Below are positions 1-4,998 of a stretch of 5,136 nt of DNA, in pieces. The notes under the pieces were generated by a model. It searched no databases and was not told the DNA's origin. It saw nothing but the letters and a program-made list of their open reading frames with translations. Location of the stretch: contig QHOR01000136.1 of assembly GCA_003219395.1 (NCBI GenBank), positions 1-5,136 on the forward strand. Direction: 5' to 3'. The translations under genes were made by a program, and so were the position numbers. Positions within the stretch are counted from its first letter, which is position 1. Every line of letters starts with the position of its first letter. This DNA is from Verrucomicrobiota bacterium. GTDB lineage: Bacteria; Verrucomicrobiota; Verrucomicrobiia; Chthoniobacterales; UBA10450.

Positions 1-20
1 AGGCTATACTGAGTAATAGT

Positions 21-46
21 TGTTTCATACTGTTTCCTTTTGTTTC
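21..46 (+). repeat. Three TGTTTC direct repeats in 10-bp register
   Basis: TGTTTC starts at 21, 31 and 41, exactly one helical turn apart. Related copies follow out of register: CGTTTC at 62 and TGTTTC at 77. Helically phased short direct repeats can be binding sites for a regulator that sits on one face of the DNA. No target gene is visible immediately downstream, and the left flank is outside the window, so the role is unknown. Chance in a T-rich patch is a fair alternative. Confidence 0.35.
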
Positions 47-236
47 TTGCGCGCGGGCGAACGTTTCCGCTGCCGATGTTTCCTCGACTGCGGAAAGGAC
101 GTCCGGCGTTTTACACTCTTAATCGAAGGTAAGCTATCAGGTCCTGCGCGTCAGCCGATGAAAAACCGCGGTGGCGAACAAAACTGTAAAGCGGCGGCCA
201 ATAAGCTTCGCAAAATCCCGCGAGCGCCTGTTGAGC

Positions 237-252
237 GGAAGCGGCCGCTTCC
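237..252. repeat. 16-bp perfect palindrome
   Basis: GGAAGCGGCCGCTTCC is a perfect palindrome with no spacer. Its GCGGCCGC centre is a NotI recognition sequence. As RNA it could fold into a 6-bp stem with a GGCC loop on either strand. It has no U-run next to it, so it does not look like an intrinsic terminator. A dimeric DNA-binding protein site is possible. No gene start lies close enough to assign it. Confidence 0.5.
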
Positions 253-596
253 TCGTGACTGGCACGCAAAACAACGGTCCAACGCGTCGTTTGAAACGAA
301 GCACCTCCCTCTTGCAGTGTTCCCGGAATTGCTTTCGTTCGCGAAGCGTCGCTGAAGCAAGATGATTTGGCGAGAACAAAATCACGCGAACTGTCGAGAA
401 ATTAATGCGGGGATTCATTCAGGTTCGGATGCTCTTCTTGGCACCTGTTTAGCGCCAAAGATATGGTATTCAGCGTCAGACTCGGGCAGCGCTCCAGGAT
501 TCGAGCTCCAGAAGGGATCAGCGGTGATAGCGCAATTCATCTCCGAGAAGATTCAAACGCGGTTTCAGCGCTTGCGCACCGGGGGAATTCTGATTC

Positions 597-613
597 CTGG
601 GGCAATGCCCCAG
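597..613. repeat. Perfect hairpin, 7-bp arms, 3-nt loop
   Basis: CTGGGGC and GCCCCAG flank the triplet AAT, giving a GC-rich stem of 7 bp. It sits about 84 bp beyond the stop codon of the small minus-strand gene at 697-888. It could be part of that transcript's 3' end, but neither strand shows a U-run, so an intrinsic terminator of standard form is not supported. Confidence 0.45.
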
Positions 614-638
614 TTTCGCCACCGCGAATCCGTCCTGC

Positions 639-662
639 GGCGGACTGAGATCAGACCCCGCC
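639..662 (-). other. Hairpin 3' of the small exported-protein gene
   Basis: GGCGG at 639-643 pairs with CCGCC at 658-662. Inside it, CTGA and TCAG (645-648 and 651-654) are also complementary, so a two-part stem is possible. On the minus strand the hairpin begins about 34 nt after the stop codon of the gene at 697-888. That is the right place for a 3'-end structure. There is no T-run after it on the minus strand, so termination would have to be Rho-dependent, or the hairpin only protects the 3' end. Confidence 0.3.
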
Positions 663-696
663 CTTGGCGCTGAACAGATTGCGCGATCCGCCGCGG

Positions 697-888
697 TCAG
701 TATTGGGCGAGAAATTGCCTTTGGCTATCGGGGCGCGCGGGCACGTAACGGTCAGATGTCTGCACGCTCGTCTGCCTGCGCCCGGCGTTGCCGTTGTCGC
801 TCTGCTCTTTGGCGATGGCGCCCAAGCTCAATGCTGCAAAAGCTATTGCCACAGCCGCTGCGACTTTCGCTTCGATGGATAATTTCAT
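697..888 (-). CDS. Small exported or membrane-anchored protein, 63 aa
   Basis: Function is not known. The predicted 63-residue product begins MKLSIEAK. A hydrophobic Ala/Ile/Leu-rich segment follows at about residues 9-26 and ends in an A-x-A pattern (GAIA) that would suit signal peptidase I. The rest, about 37 residues, is polar and low in hydrophobics, with many Gln, Ser, Arg and Asp and no cysteine, and ends in QFLAQY. I chose the ATG at 888 because it puts the signal-like segment at the N-terminus. The frame stays open upstream to 972, but that extension looks non-coding. No clear Shine-Dalgarno is present. A poor promoter-like pair (TTGCTC, 18 nt, TTTAAT on the minus strand) lies about 100 nt upstream. 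A 183-bp gap separates it from the same-strand gene upstream. I have a vague recollection of similar short MKLSIEAKV-type proteins in Verrucomicrobiota; this is not verified. It could still be a chance ORF. Confidence 0.5.
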   Translation of the reverse strand: MKLSIEAKVAAAVAIAFAALSLGAIAKEQSDNGNAGRRQTSVQTSDRYVPARPDSQRQFLAQY

Positions 889-1071
889 ACGCGAATTGGC
901 TCGTCGATGAGGGCGATCGCAGATTCCGCGGGCATGTGCTTTAGAGAGGTTTTGAGAAGGAGTTCCCTCCACCCGCCGTCGAAATTAAAGGAAGCGAGAC
1001 TATTTACGAGCAACGGATCGTGATTTCGGCCACCGCTCCTAGCGAACGCGCGACAGATGTCAGCCAAGGAT
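889..1071. other. Intergenic gap between two minus-strand genes
   Basis: These 183 bases lie between the stop of the 217-residue hypothetical protein and the start of the small exported protein. Overlapping open frames here show no recognisable protein. No strong hairpin with a T-run is visible. The only promoter-like signal is the weak pair on the minus strand at about 984-989 and 1008-1013, which is not enough for a call. Confidence 0.4.
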
Positions 1072-1725
1072 TCAACCAATCGGATGCACTGTTTTTTCAT
1101 ATTCGTTCAGATACATGAAGCCGACTGGCTTGGCTTCGGTGGCTTGCGGGTGGTTACGACCTGCGAAAGCGCGGGTGAAACAAGCCCGGACCCTGCGTGA
1201 AATGTGACCGGCTCGCTTTGTCCAGTAATGGACCCAGCTCAACGAGGCATCTGCGAAGATTTCAGCGCGGACAACTTCGGGGCAGACGTTCAGCAATTTG
1301 CAAACATTCACGAATGAGTAGGACCACAAAAAGTCGTTTGCGGTGACCCAGCTATAGGCATCGAGATAGAGCTCTTGTTTGACGCCTTTGGTCGCCGAAT
1401 GGAACCGGCGCAAATCGCGAGCAGCCTGTTTCAGCACGCCGAGCGCCAGATCTTTCTCAGGCGTTGGTCCGGCCGATTGGGCCGGAGCAACAGAAAAGTG
1501 TCCGCCGTGAGGATTGTCGGATTTCGTCTTTGAAAAGACGTCCATGGCGTCGTGCGATATCTGCAACGCGGGCCTTGCTGCGGTGTTTTCGACCTCGGAC
1601 GCGGTCGAAAACGGACCGCTGAAACCGGTGTTACTGAGGGGGTCTTGCACTACGAGGTTCATGTGGAGTTTCGGTTGATCGATTCGATTGGGTTCTCCTT
1701 TTCTAAAGATTCTACGTCCGGACAT
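1072..1725 (-). CDS. Hypothetical protein with conserved helical core
   Basis: The product is about 217 residues, function unknown. It has no signal peptide or membrane segment, so it is probably cytoplasmic. The N-terminal 70 residues are polar and probably poorly ordered. They are followed by an HGGHFSVAPAQSAGPTPEKD stretch (about residues 73-92) that leads into a helical block at about 93-165. That block contains QAARDLRRFHSAT, ELYLDAYSWV and SFVNVCKLLNV. A basic region rich in Arg and aromatics (YWTKRAGHISRRVR) comes next. I recall this RDLRRFH/ELYLDAY/FLNVC pattern as a recurrent hypothetical family in Verrucomicrobiota and related soil bacteria, without an assigned role. The start is uncertain: ATG at 1725 is preferred over TTG at 1740, neither has a good ribosome binding site, and an in-frame ATG at 1662 is also possible. 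An AAAAGGAG sequence lies within the coding region at about 1700 but has no start codon at the right distance. The gene is divergent from the flavoprotein gene. A strong inverted repeat interrupts its N-terminal coding part. Confidence 0.75.
   Translation of the reverse strand: MSGRRIFRKGEPNRIDQPKLHMNLVVQDPLSNTGFSGPFSTASEVENTAARPALQISHDAMDVFSKTKSDNPHGGHFSVAPAQSAGPTPEKDLALGVLKQAARDLRRFHSATKGVKQELYLDAYSWVTANDFLWSYSFVNVCKLLNVCPEVVRAEIFADASLSWVHYWTKRAGHISRRVRACFTRAFAGRNHPQATEAKPVGFMYLNEYEKTVHPIG
1468..1486. repeat. Short inverted repeat inside the hypothetical gene
   Basis: TCCGGCC and GGCCGGA are separated by a 5-nt spacer, giving a 7-bp GC-rich stem within the coding sequence. It lies in the codons for the Ser-Ala-Gly-Pro stretch. 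It is probably a by-product of Gly/Pro/Ala codons, but it is the second hairpin within about 150 bp. Confidence 0.35.
1580..1619. repeat. Long inverted repeat within a coding region
   Basis: GTTTTCGACC (1585-1594) and GGTCGAAAAC (1603-1612) are perfect inverted copies separated by 8 nt. Outside a 2-nt bulge (1613-1614), GCGGT (1580-1584) pairs with ACCGC (1615-1619). The full hairpin is therefore 15 bp with one bulge. It falls in codons about 36-49 of the hypothetical protein read from the ATG at 1725. No T-run follows on either strand, so it is not a standard terminator. It could be a small palindromic repeat element inserted in frame, an mRNA structure affecting early translation, or a DNA-binding site. 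Confidence 0.6.
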
Positions 1726-1950
1726 TTCAAATAATTTCAAAATTCTTTAATTTCTTAGTGTCCACGCCCAAAAAATCATTCGGGAGATTGGGAACGGACG
1801 CTCCGAGGATCCGCAATCGAACGGAGTTTTCCTGTGGACGAGGTTGCCGGCACACCCGCCACTAAGAAACCTTACGAGAGAGGCACGAATCCCTCGATCG
1901 GGTGCCTCGTTGCGGTTTGATTGTCGGCCACGCGGCGTAAACTCTGTAAA
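1726..1950. other. Divergent intergenic region
   Basis: This region lies between two genes transcribed outward, so it should carry promoters for both. The left part (about 1726-1780) is A/T-rich and is the likely promoter zone for the leftward gene. The only -35-like word there is TGGACA on the minus strand, and its -10 partner is poor. The right part has a hairpin at 1880-1908 and a weak TTGATT (1917-1922) / TAAACT (1938-1943) pair with a 15-nt spacer just before the flavoprotein ATG. If that pair were real, the transcript would be almost leaderless. No promoter can be called with confidence. Confidence 0.4.
1880..1908. other. Hairpin upstream of the flavoprotein gene
   Basis: GAGGCAC (1880-1886) pairs with GTGCCTC (1902-1908), a 7-bp stem around a 15-nt loop. 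The loop contains the palindrome CGATCG, and CCC (1891-1893) can pair with GGG (1900-1902) as a competing inner helix. It ends 42 nt before the ATG at 1951. It could be a 5'-UTR structure of the flavoprotein mRNA, if transcription starts further upstream, or an operator between the divergent genes. It does not match a riboswitch class that I recognise, and the downstream bases (GTTGCGGTTTG) are not a terminator T-run. Confidence 0.4.
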
Positions 1951-3660
1951 ATGACGGACGAACAACAGGACGAACAGTTCTACCGGGATACCGAAAGCGT
2001 CGCCTTTCCGAAACTGGACGATCACCAGCTTTCTCTGCTTGAGCCTTTGGGAAAAAGACGCGTGCTTAAACGTGGCGAGCTACTCTTCAAAGCGGGGCAG
2101 CGCGACGTAGGCCTGGCCATTGTCTTGCGCGGCGGACTCGAGGCGTTTGAGCAACGGGATGGCGTGGAACAGATTCTCGGCACCGCGCACGAGCGCGATT
2201 TCCTCGGTGATGTGGCGATGCTCCAAGGCACGTCAGTTCTTGCGACAGCCAGGGTAACGTCGGAAGAGACGGAGATACTCCACGTGCCCGCGACCGAACT
2301 TCGTCGCGCGTTCGCCGAATTGCCCGGTGTGAGCGAGACAATCGTAAAGGCGTTGATCATGCGTCGAAAACGACTGCGACGCGATCGGGAATTTGCCGGG
2401 TTGCGCGTTCTCGCGCCAGGCGGTTCTCGCGAGGGGCATCAGCTTGATGATTTTCTCGACAAAAATCGCATTCCTCACCGGCTTATCGAATTCGAGAGCG
2501 AACAGGGACAGGCACTGAGCAAACGTTTGCACTTAAACAGTCGCGATTTGCCCGCGCTGATTACACCTGCCGGCGCCCCGTTGCGAAGGCCTTCATTGCG
2601 CGAAGTGGCGCAAGTGGCCGGATTGCTGCGCCCACTCGCGTTCGAGGATCAAAGTGAAATTATGTCGGACCTGACGATCGTCGGCGCAGGTCCGGCGGGT
2701 TTAGCCGCGGCTGTTTACGCCGCCTCTGAAGGATTGCATACGGTCGTTTTGGAAAGTTACGCTCCGGGCGGCCAGGCTGGTTCCTCCTCTTTAATTGAAA
2801 ATTTTTTTGGTTTTCCGACCGGAATTAGCGGCGGCGATTTGACCTGGCTGGCACAGCTCCAGGCTTATCGGTTCGGCGCGAAATTTTCAACGCCGGCGCA
2901 AGCGCTCTCGCTTGATTACAACGCGACTGACGAATACCGCGCCTGTCTTCAGGTTGAAGGCTGCTCAGCTGTTTTGCGCGCAAAAGCTGTTCTAATCGCG
3001 ACCGGTGCGGATTACCGCCGGCTCGACGCCGAGGGGCGCGAGCAATTTGAGAACATGGGCGTTTACTACGCGGCGACGGCAATGGAAGGTCAGCTTTGTC
3101 GCAACGAAACGGTCATTGTCGTCGGCAGCGGCAACTCAGCAGGCCAGGCCGCGATGTACCTTTCCGAGGGTGCAGCCAAAGTATTGCTTGTTATTCGGGG
3201 AAAAGATCTCTCCAAAATGTCGACCTATCTTTCACGACGGGTTCAAGTGCAAAAGAACATTGAGATTCTTTACCAAACGCAGGTCCGTAAGATGTTTGGC
3301 GGAAAAAAGCTCGAAGAAATCGAGTTGGAAAATACCCACACCGGAGAACGCCGGCAGGTTCGAACGCCGGCTGTGTTTTCCATGATCGGGGCGAAACCAT
3401 GCACTGAATGGCTGCCGCAGGAAATCGAGCGCGATGACAAAGGATTCATCAAAACAGGAGTGAGCGTCGCCGGGGCGCCAGCGTGGCAGGCGAGCAAACA
3501 TCAACCTGGTCCGCTCGAGACGAGCTTGCCGGGAATTTTTGCAGCGGGCGACGTGCGTTCGGGGTCGGTGAAACGCTGCGCCGCGGCAGTGGGCGAAGGC
3601 GGGATGGCCATCGCTGGTGTCCAAATGAGGTTGGCTTCGTCATCCCGAACCGGACCGTGA
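1951..3660 (+). CDS. CRP-like/thioredoxin-like/TrxR-like FAD oxidoreductase
   Basis: This 569-residue protein is a cytoplasmic, probably NAD(P)H-dependent flavoprotein with three parts. Residues about 20-145 form a cyclic-nucleotide-binding (CRP-like) fold. Residues about 150-228 resemble a thioredoxin/glutaredoxin-like domain ending in RRPSLREVAQVAGL. Residues about 238-560 form the thioredoxin-reductase-like module. That module shows a first Rossmann motif VGAGPAG (244-250), APGGQAG and ENFFGFPTGISGGDL (271-296), ATG (350-352), a second dinucleotide motif VGSGNSAG (391-398), and the C-terminal FAD motif GIFAAGDVR (528-536). The position of the TrxB CxxC reads YYAATAMEG (372-380), and no CxxC exists anywhere. 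The middle domain also lacks its CPYC-type pair. From what I recall of this fused family, the YYAAT-type motif is normal, so this is not mutation. In the CRP-like part GD replaces the usual GE, and the phosphate-contacting Arg is replaced by Val. I chose ATG 1951; TTG 1921 would add ten residues; neither has a clear Shine-Dalgarno. The electron acceptor is unknown. It is often annotated as thioredoxin reductase, which is probably misleading here. Confidence 0.93.
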   Translation: MTDEQQDEQFYRDTESVAFPKLDDHQLSLLEPLGKRRVLKRGELLFKAGQRDVGLAIVLRGGLEAFEQRDGVEQILGTAHERDFLGDVAMLQGTSVLATARVTSEETEILHVPATELRRAFAELPGVSETIVKALIMRRKRLRRDREFAGLRVLAPGGSREGHQLDDFLDKNRIPHRLIEFESEQGQALSKRLHLNSRDLPALITPAGAPLRRPSLREVAQVAGLLRPLAFEDQSEIMSDLTIVGAGPAGLAAAVYAASEGLHTVVLESYAPGGQAGSSSLIENFFGFPTGISGGDLTWLAQLQAYRFGAKFSTPAQALSLDYNATDEYRACLQVEGCSAVLRAKAVLIATGADYRRLDAEGREQFENMGVYYAATAMEGQLCRNETVIVVGSGNSAGQAAMYLSEGAAKVLLVIRGKDLSKMSTYLSRRVQVQKNIEILYQTQVRKMFGGKKLEEIELENTHTGERRQVRTPAVFSMIGAKPCTEWLPQEIERDDKGFIKTGVSVAGAPAWQASKHQPGPLETSLPGIFAAGDVRSGSVKRCAAAVGEGGMAIAGVQMRLASSSRTGP

Positions 3661-3679
3661 CGTCCAATCAACACAGGAA

Positions 3680-4333
3680 TCAAGGGATTCGTTCCGAGAC
3701 GTTGTACATATTCCATTCCCATGTTTTGCCCTTATCGGAAGAAAACGCCTGGCCCCACATCGGGCGATCCTTGTTTCGCACATCCCAACGAAACATCACG
3801 ATGATCGCTTTGCCTTTGAACGTATCCCTGCAGAAAAAATGGCCTACGTTGTTTTCAAATGAGCCTACCACGGGCGGATCCATTACACCTGAGTTGCTGG
3901 CAACCCAGTACAAGCTCCACAACCGGGTCTTTGGATTAAAGAGCCGCAACGTGAGACCTTCGAAGTGTTTGCCCTCCTGGCCTGGCATCTCAGTAGTGGA
4001 ATAAATATCCATATCCGCGGTGCCACTGAGGGTTTTGGAATTCTCATCATATGAATCGAATTCAGTCCAATCCTTGCAGTTTTCGAGCCTTTTGTTGAGG
4101 CGGCGATTATGCATTTTCCATTTGCCAACTAAAAAATCGAAATCGCTCGGAGACGACATCGCCGACGCGGTAATCTTCAAATCCCCTTTGTCATCAAAAT
4201 TCAATTTAGGAATTGGCAAACTGGGATCGGCTGTCAGCACCGTCGTTTGAGCTTGTGAGAAGCTGCAAATCGCAAGGAACAGAACAGTGATAGAGTATTT
4301 CACACGTTTCGCTGACTTATCGTTTAGTGTCAT
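3680..4333 (-). CDS. Exported DUF1579-like beta-rich protein
   Basis: The 217-residue product has a typical Sec signal peptide: a basic start (MTLNDKSAKRVK), a hydrophobic core at about 13-24, and a probable cut after SQA or AQ near residue 28. It therefore acts outside the cytoplasm. The mature part contains FDFLVGKWKMHNRRL (65-79), CKDWTEF (86-92), LRLFNPKTRLWSLYWV (129-144), MDPPVVGSF (151-159) and WGQAFSSDKGKTWEWN (193-208). This Trp/Gly/Asp pattern of a beta-strand-rich, lipocalin-like fold is known from DUF1579-type hypothetical proteins. No catalytic residues are defined, and ligand binding is only a guess. The start is the sole ATG before the signal peptide; a GGAGG lies too far upstream (about 24 nt) to be a standard ribosome binding site, and GTG at residue 11 is an alternative start. 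It lies 87 bp downstream of the SnoaL-like gene on the same strand and is possibly co-transcribed. Its 3' end faces the flavoprotein gene across 19 bp. Confidence 0.85.
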   Translation of the reverse strand: MTLNDKSAKRVKYSITVLFLAICSFSQAQTTVLTADPSLPIPKLNFDDKGDLKITASAMSSPSDFDFLVGKWKMHNRRLNKRLENCKDWTEFDSYDENSKTLSGTADMDIYSTTEMPGQEGKHFEGLTLRLFNPKTRLWSLYWVASNSGVMDPPVVGSFENNVGHFFCRDTFKGKAIIVMFRWDVRNKDRPMWGQAFSSDKGKTWEWNMYNVSERIP

Positions 4334-4420
4334 CAGATTGACTTTTCACAAGACCAGTCCTCCGCTTTGCCGTTGAGATATTCGCTTCCTTGCTCCGGTC
4401 TCTGCACATCACGCGCCGCG
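4334..4420 (-). other. Gap within the minus-strand cluster
   Basis: These 87 bases separate the SnoaL-like gene from the DUF1579-like gene. No terminator-like hairpin with a T-run and no good promoter pair are visible, so read-through from the upstream gene is plausible. A GGAGG on the minus strand at about 4357-4361 is placed too far from the next ATG to serve as its standard ribosome binding site. Confidence 0.35.
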
Positions 4421-4942
4421 CTACGGTTTCAGGTCCAGCAGTGCTTTGCCGTATTCGATGTCGACGGGAACAGAGACGTGATCGTGAAAGTCGAGCCATT
4501 TCCCGTTTACCTTCCTGTAAAGTGACGTAAATCGGACCCAAACGCCGGATTTTCCACCATGCTTTCGCGTGCCGCTGATCATTTGTAATCCGGTCGCATA
4601 ACCGAACTCGCCGGTAGCACCGACGTGCAGATCGCGCGTCTCGATATGAAGATCGCTGTCGTACTGAGAGAAGAATTGTTGCCAATCGCCGCGATACGCC
4701 GGCTTTCCGACGTACTGTAACGGCGGCACAAGGTCGTAAGCGACGACGTCGTCCGTGTATAAGTCCATTACGCGATCGACATCCTTGGCGCTGACCGCCT
4801 TTCTCCAATGATCAAGCCAGCCGCGGATTTCCTGCTCTGCTGCCGCCTCGCCTTGCGTCGCAGGTGAGCTCTCTATTTGACCGTTCACTGCGAGTGATGC
4901 CGTTATTGCCACGCTCAAGATAAAAAATCCAAGTGCTTTCAT
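4421..4942 (-). CDS. Exported SnoaL/NTF2-like (DUF4440-type) protein
   Basis: The 173-residue product starts with a signal peptide (MKALGFFILSVAITASLAVNGQ, cleavage near residue 20-22), so it is probably periplasmic or secreted. The mature domain is an NTF2-like fold. EIRGWLDHWRKAVSAKDVDRVMDLYTDDVVAYD (38-70) is the classic opening helix pair and strand, with the DxDRVMxLYxDDVV signature of SnoaL/DUF4440 proteins. It is followed by QQFFSQYD, the VRFTSLYRKVNGKWLDFHDHVSVP strands (136-159), and ALLDLKP at the C-terminus. Members of this fold bind small hydrophobic ligands or act as isomerases, cyclases or dimerisation modules. Nothing here identifies a reaction, though the buried-looking His152 and His155 (HDHVS) are candidate pocket residues. 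Start choice is supported by AAGGAA six nt before the ATG. It is the second gene of a likely minus-strand cluster, 56 bp after an unrecognised gene. The length is normal for a single-domain exported NTF2-like protein. Confidence 0.88.
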   Translation of the reverse strand: MKALGFFILSVAITASLAVNGQIESSPATQGEAAAEQEIRGWLDHWRKAVSAKDVDRVMDLYTDDVVAYDLVPPLQYVGKPAYRGDWQQFFSQYDSDLHIETRDLHVGATGEFGYATGLQMISGTRKHGGKSGVWVRFTSLYRKVNGKWLDFHDHVSVPVDIEYGKALLDLKP

Positions 4943-4948
4943 AGTTCA

Positions 4949-4954
4949 TTCCTT
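4949..4954 (-). promoter_or_regulatory. Ribosome binding site of the SnoaL-like gene
   Basis: On the minus strand AAGGAA is followed by a 6-nt spacer (TGAACT) and then ATG at 4942. It is the best Shine-Dalgarno match in the window and fixes the start of the SnoaL-like protein just ahead of its signal peptide. Confidence 0.65.
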
Positions 4955-4968
4955 ATCGATGATGGGTG

Positions 4969-4989
4969 GAACGGCGGCGGTGTCCGTTC
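4969..4989. other. Weak hairpin between clustered genes
   Basis: GAACGG (4969-4974) and CCGTTC (4984-4989) form a 6-bp stem with a 9-nt loop. On the minus strand it lies 9 nt after the stop codon of the partial gene and before the SnoaL-like gene. There is no T-run after it, so it is not a convincing terminator. It could reduce read-through or protect an mRNA end. Confidence 0.3.
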
Positions 4990-4998
4990 GGAGGCCGG

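Larger units (their letters stand above)
1..696. other. Gene-poor left end, no supported CDS
   Basis: I see no gene I can support in this stretch. Several open frames of 60 to 111 codons overlap on both strands, but they are rich in Arg, Ser and Cys, lack recognisable motifs, have no convincing ribosome binding site, and compete with one another. This is what GC-rich non-coding or decayed sequence gives by chance. The stretch does hold short structured elements, listed separately: TGTTTC repeats near the left edge, a 16-bp palindrome around a GCGGCCGC core, and two hairpins near 600-660. It could be a long intergenic region or a decayed gene too far gone to recognise. Confidence 0.5.

Noticed and set aside
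20..355. 111-codon plus-strand open frame from a TTG start
   Set aside because: No recognisable domain, unusual Arg/Cys-rich composition, no ribosome binding site, and it overlaps equally open frames on both strands.
137..418. 93-codon minus-strand open frame
   Set aside because: Composition is typical of a reverse-strand shadow in GC-rich DNA; no motif, and it overlaps plus-strand frames of equal merit.
362..673. 103-codon plus-strand open frame (MIWREQNH...)
   Set aside because: No family resemblance, no Shine-Dalgarno, and it spans the hairpins at 597-662 without coding-like character.
984..1013. Minus-strand TTGCTC / TTTAAT promoter-like pair
   Set aside because: The spacing is acceptable, but both hexamers are weak matches in a region with many A/T words.
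1801..1830. CTCCG/CGGAG stem followed by TTTT, terminator-like on the plus strand
   Set aside because: Only 5 bp around a 16-nt loop, and there is no plus-strand gene to the left for it to terminate.
1831..1910. Possible riboswitch or tRNA-like sequence between the divergent genes
   Set aside because: I compared it by eye with SAM, cobalamin and tRNA patterns; only isolated words match, and no full conserved core or cloverleaf can be drawn.
1917..1943. TTGATT / TAAACT promoter-like pair before the flavoprotein ATG
   Set aside because: A 15-nt spacer and weak hexamers; it would leave an almost leaderless transcript. Not enough to call.
3661..3679. Shared bidirectional terminator between the convergent genes
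   Set aside because: The 19-bp gap has no stem-loop with T-runs on either strand.
4317..4808. 163-codon minus-strand open frame overlapping the SnoaL-like gene
   Set aside because: It is an out-of-frame shadow, Arg-rich and without motifs, while the overlapping frame is a clear NTF2-like protein with a signal peptide and ribosome binding site.
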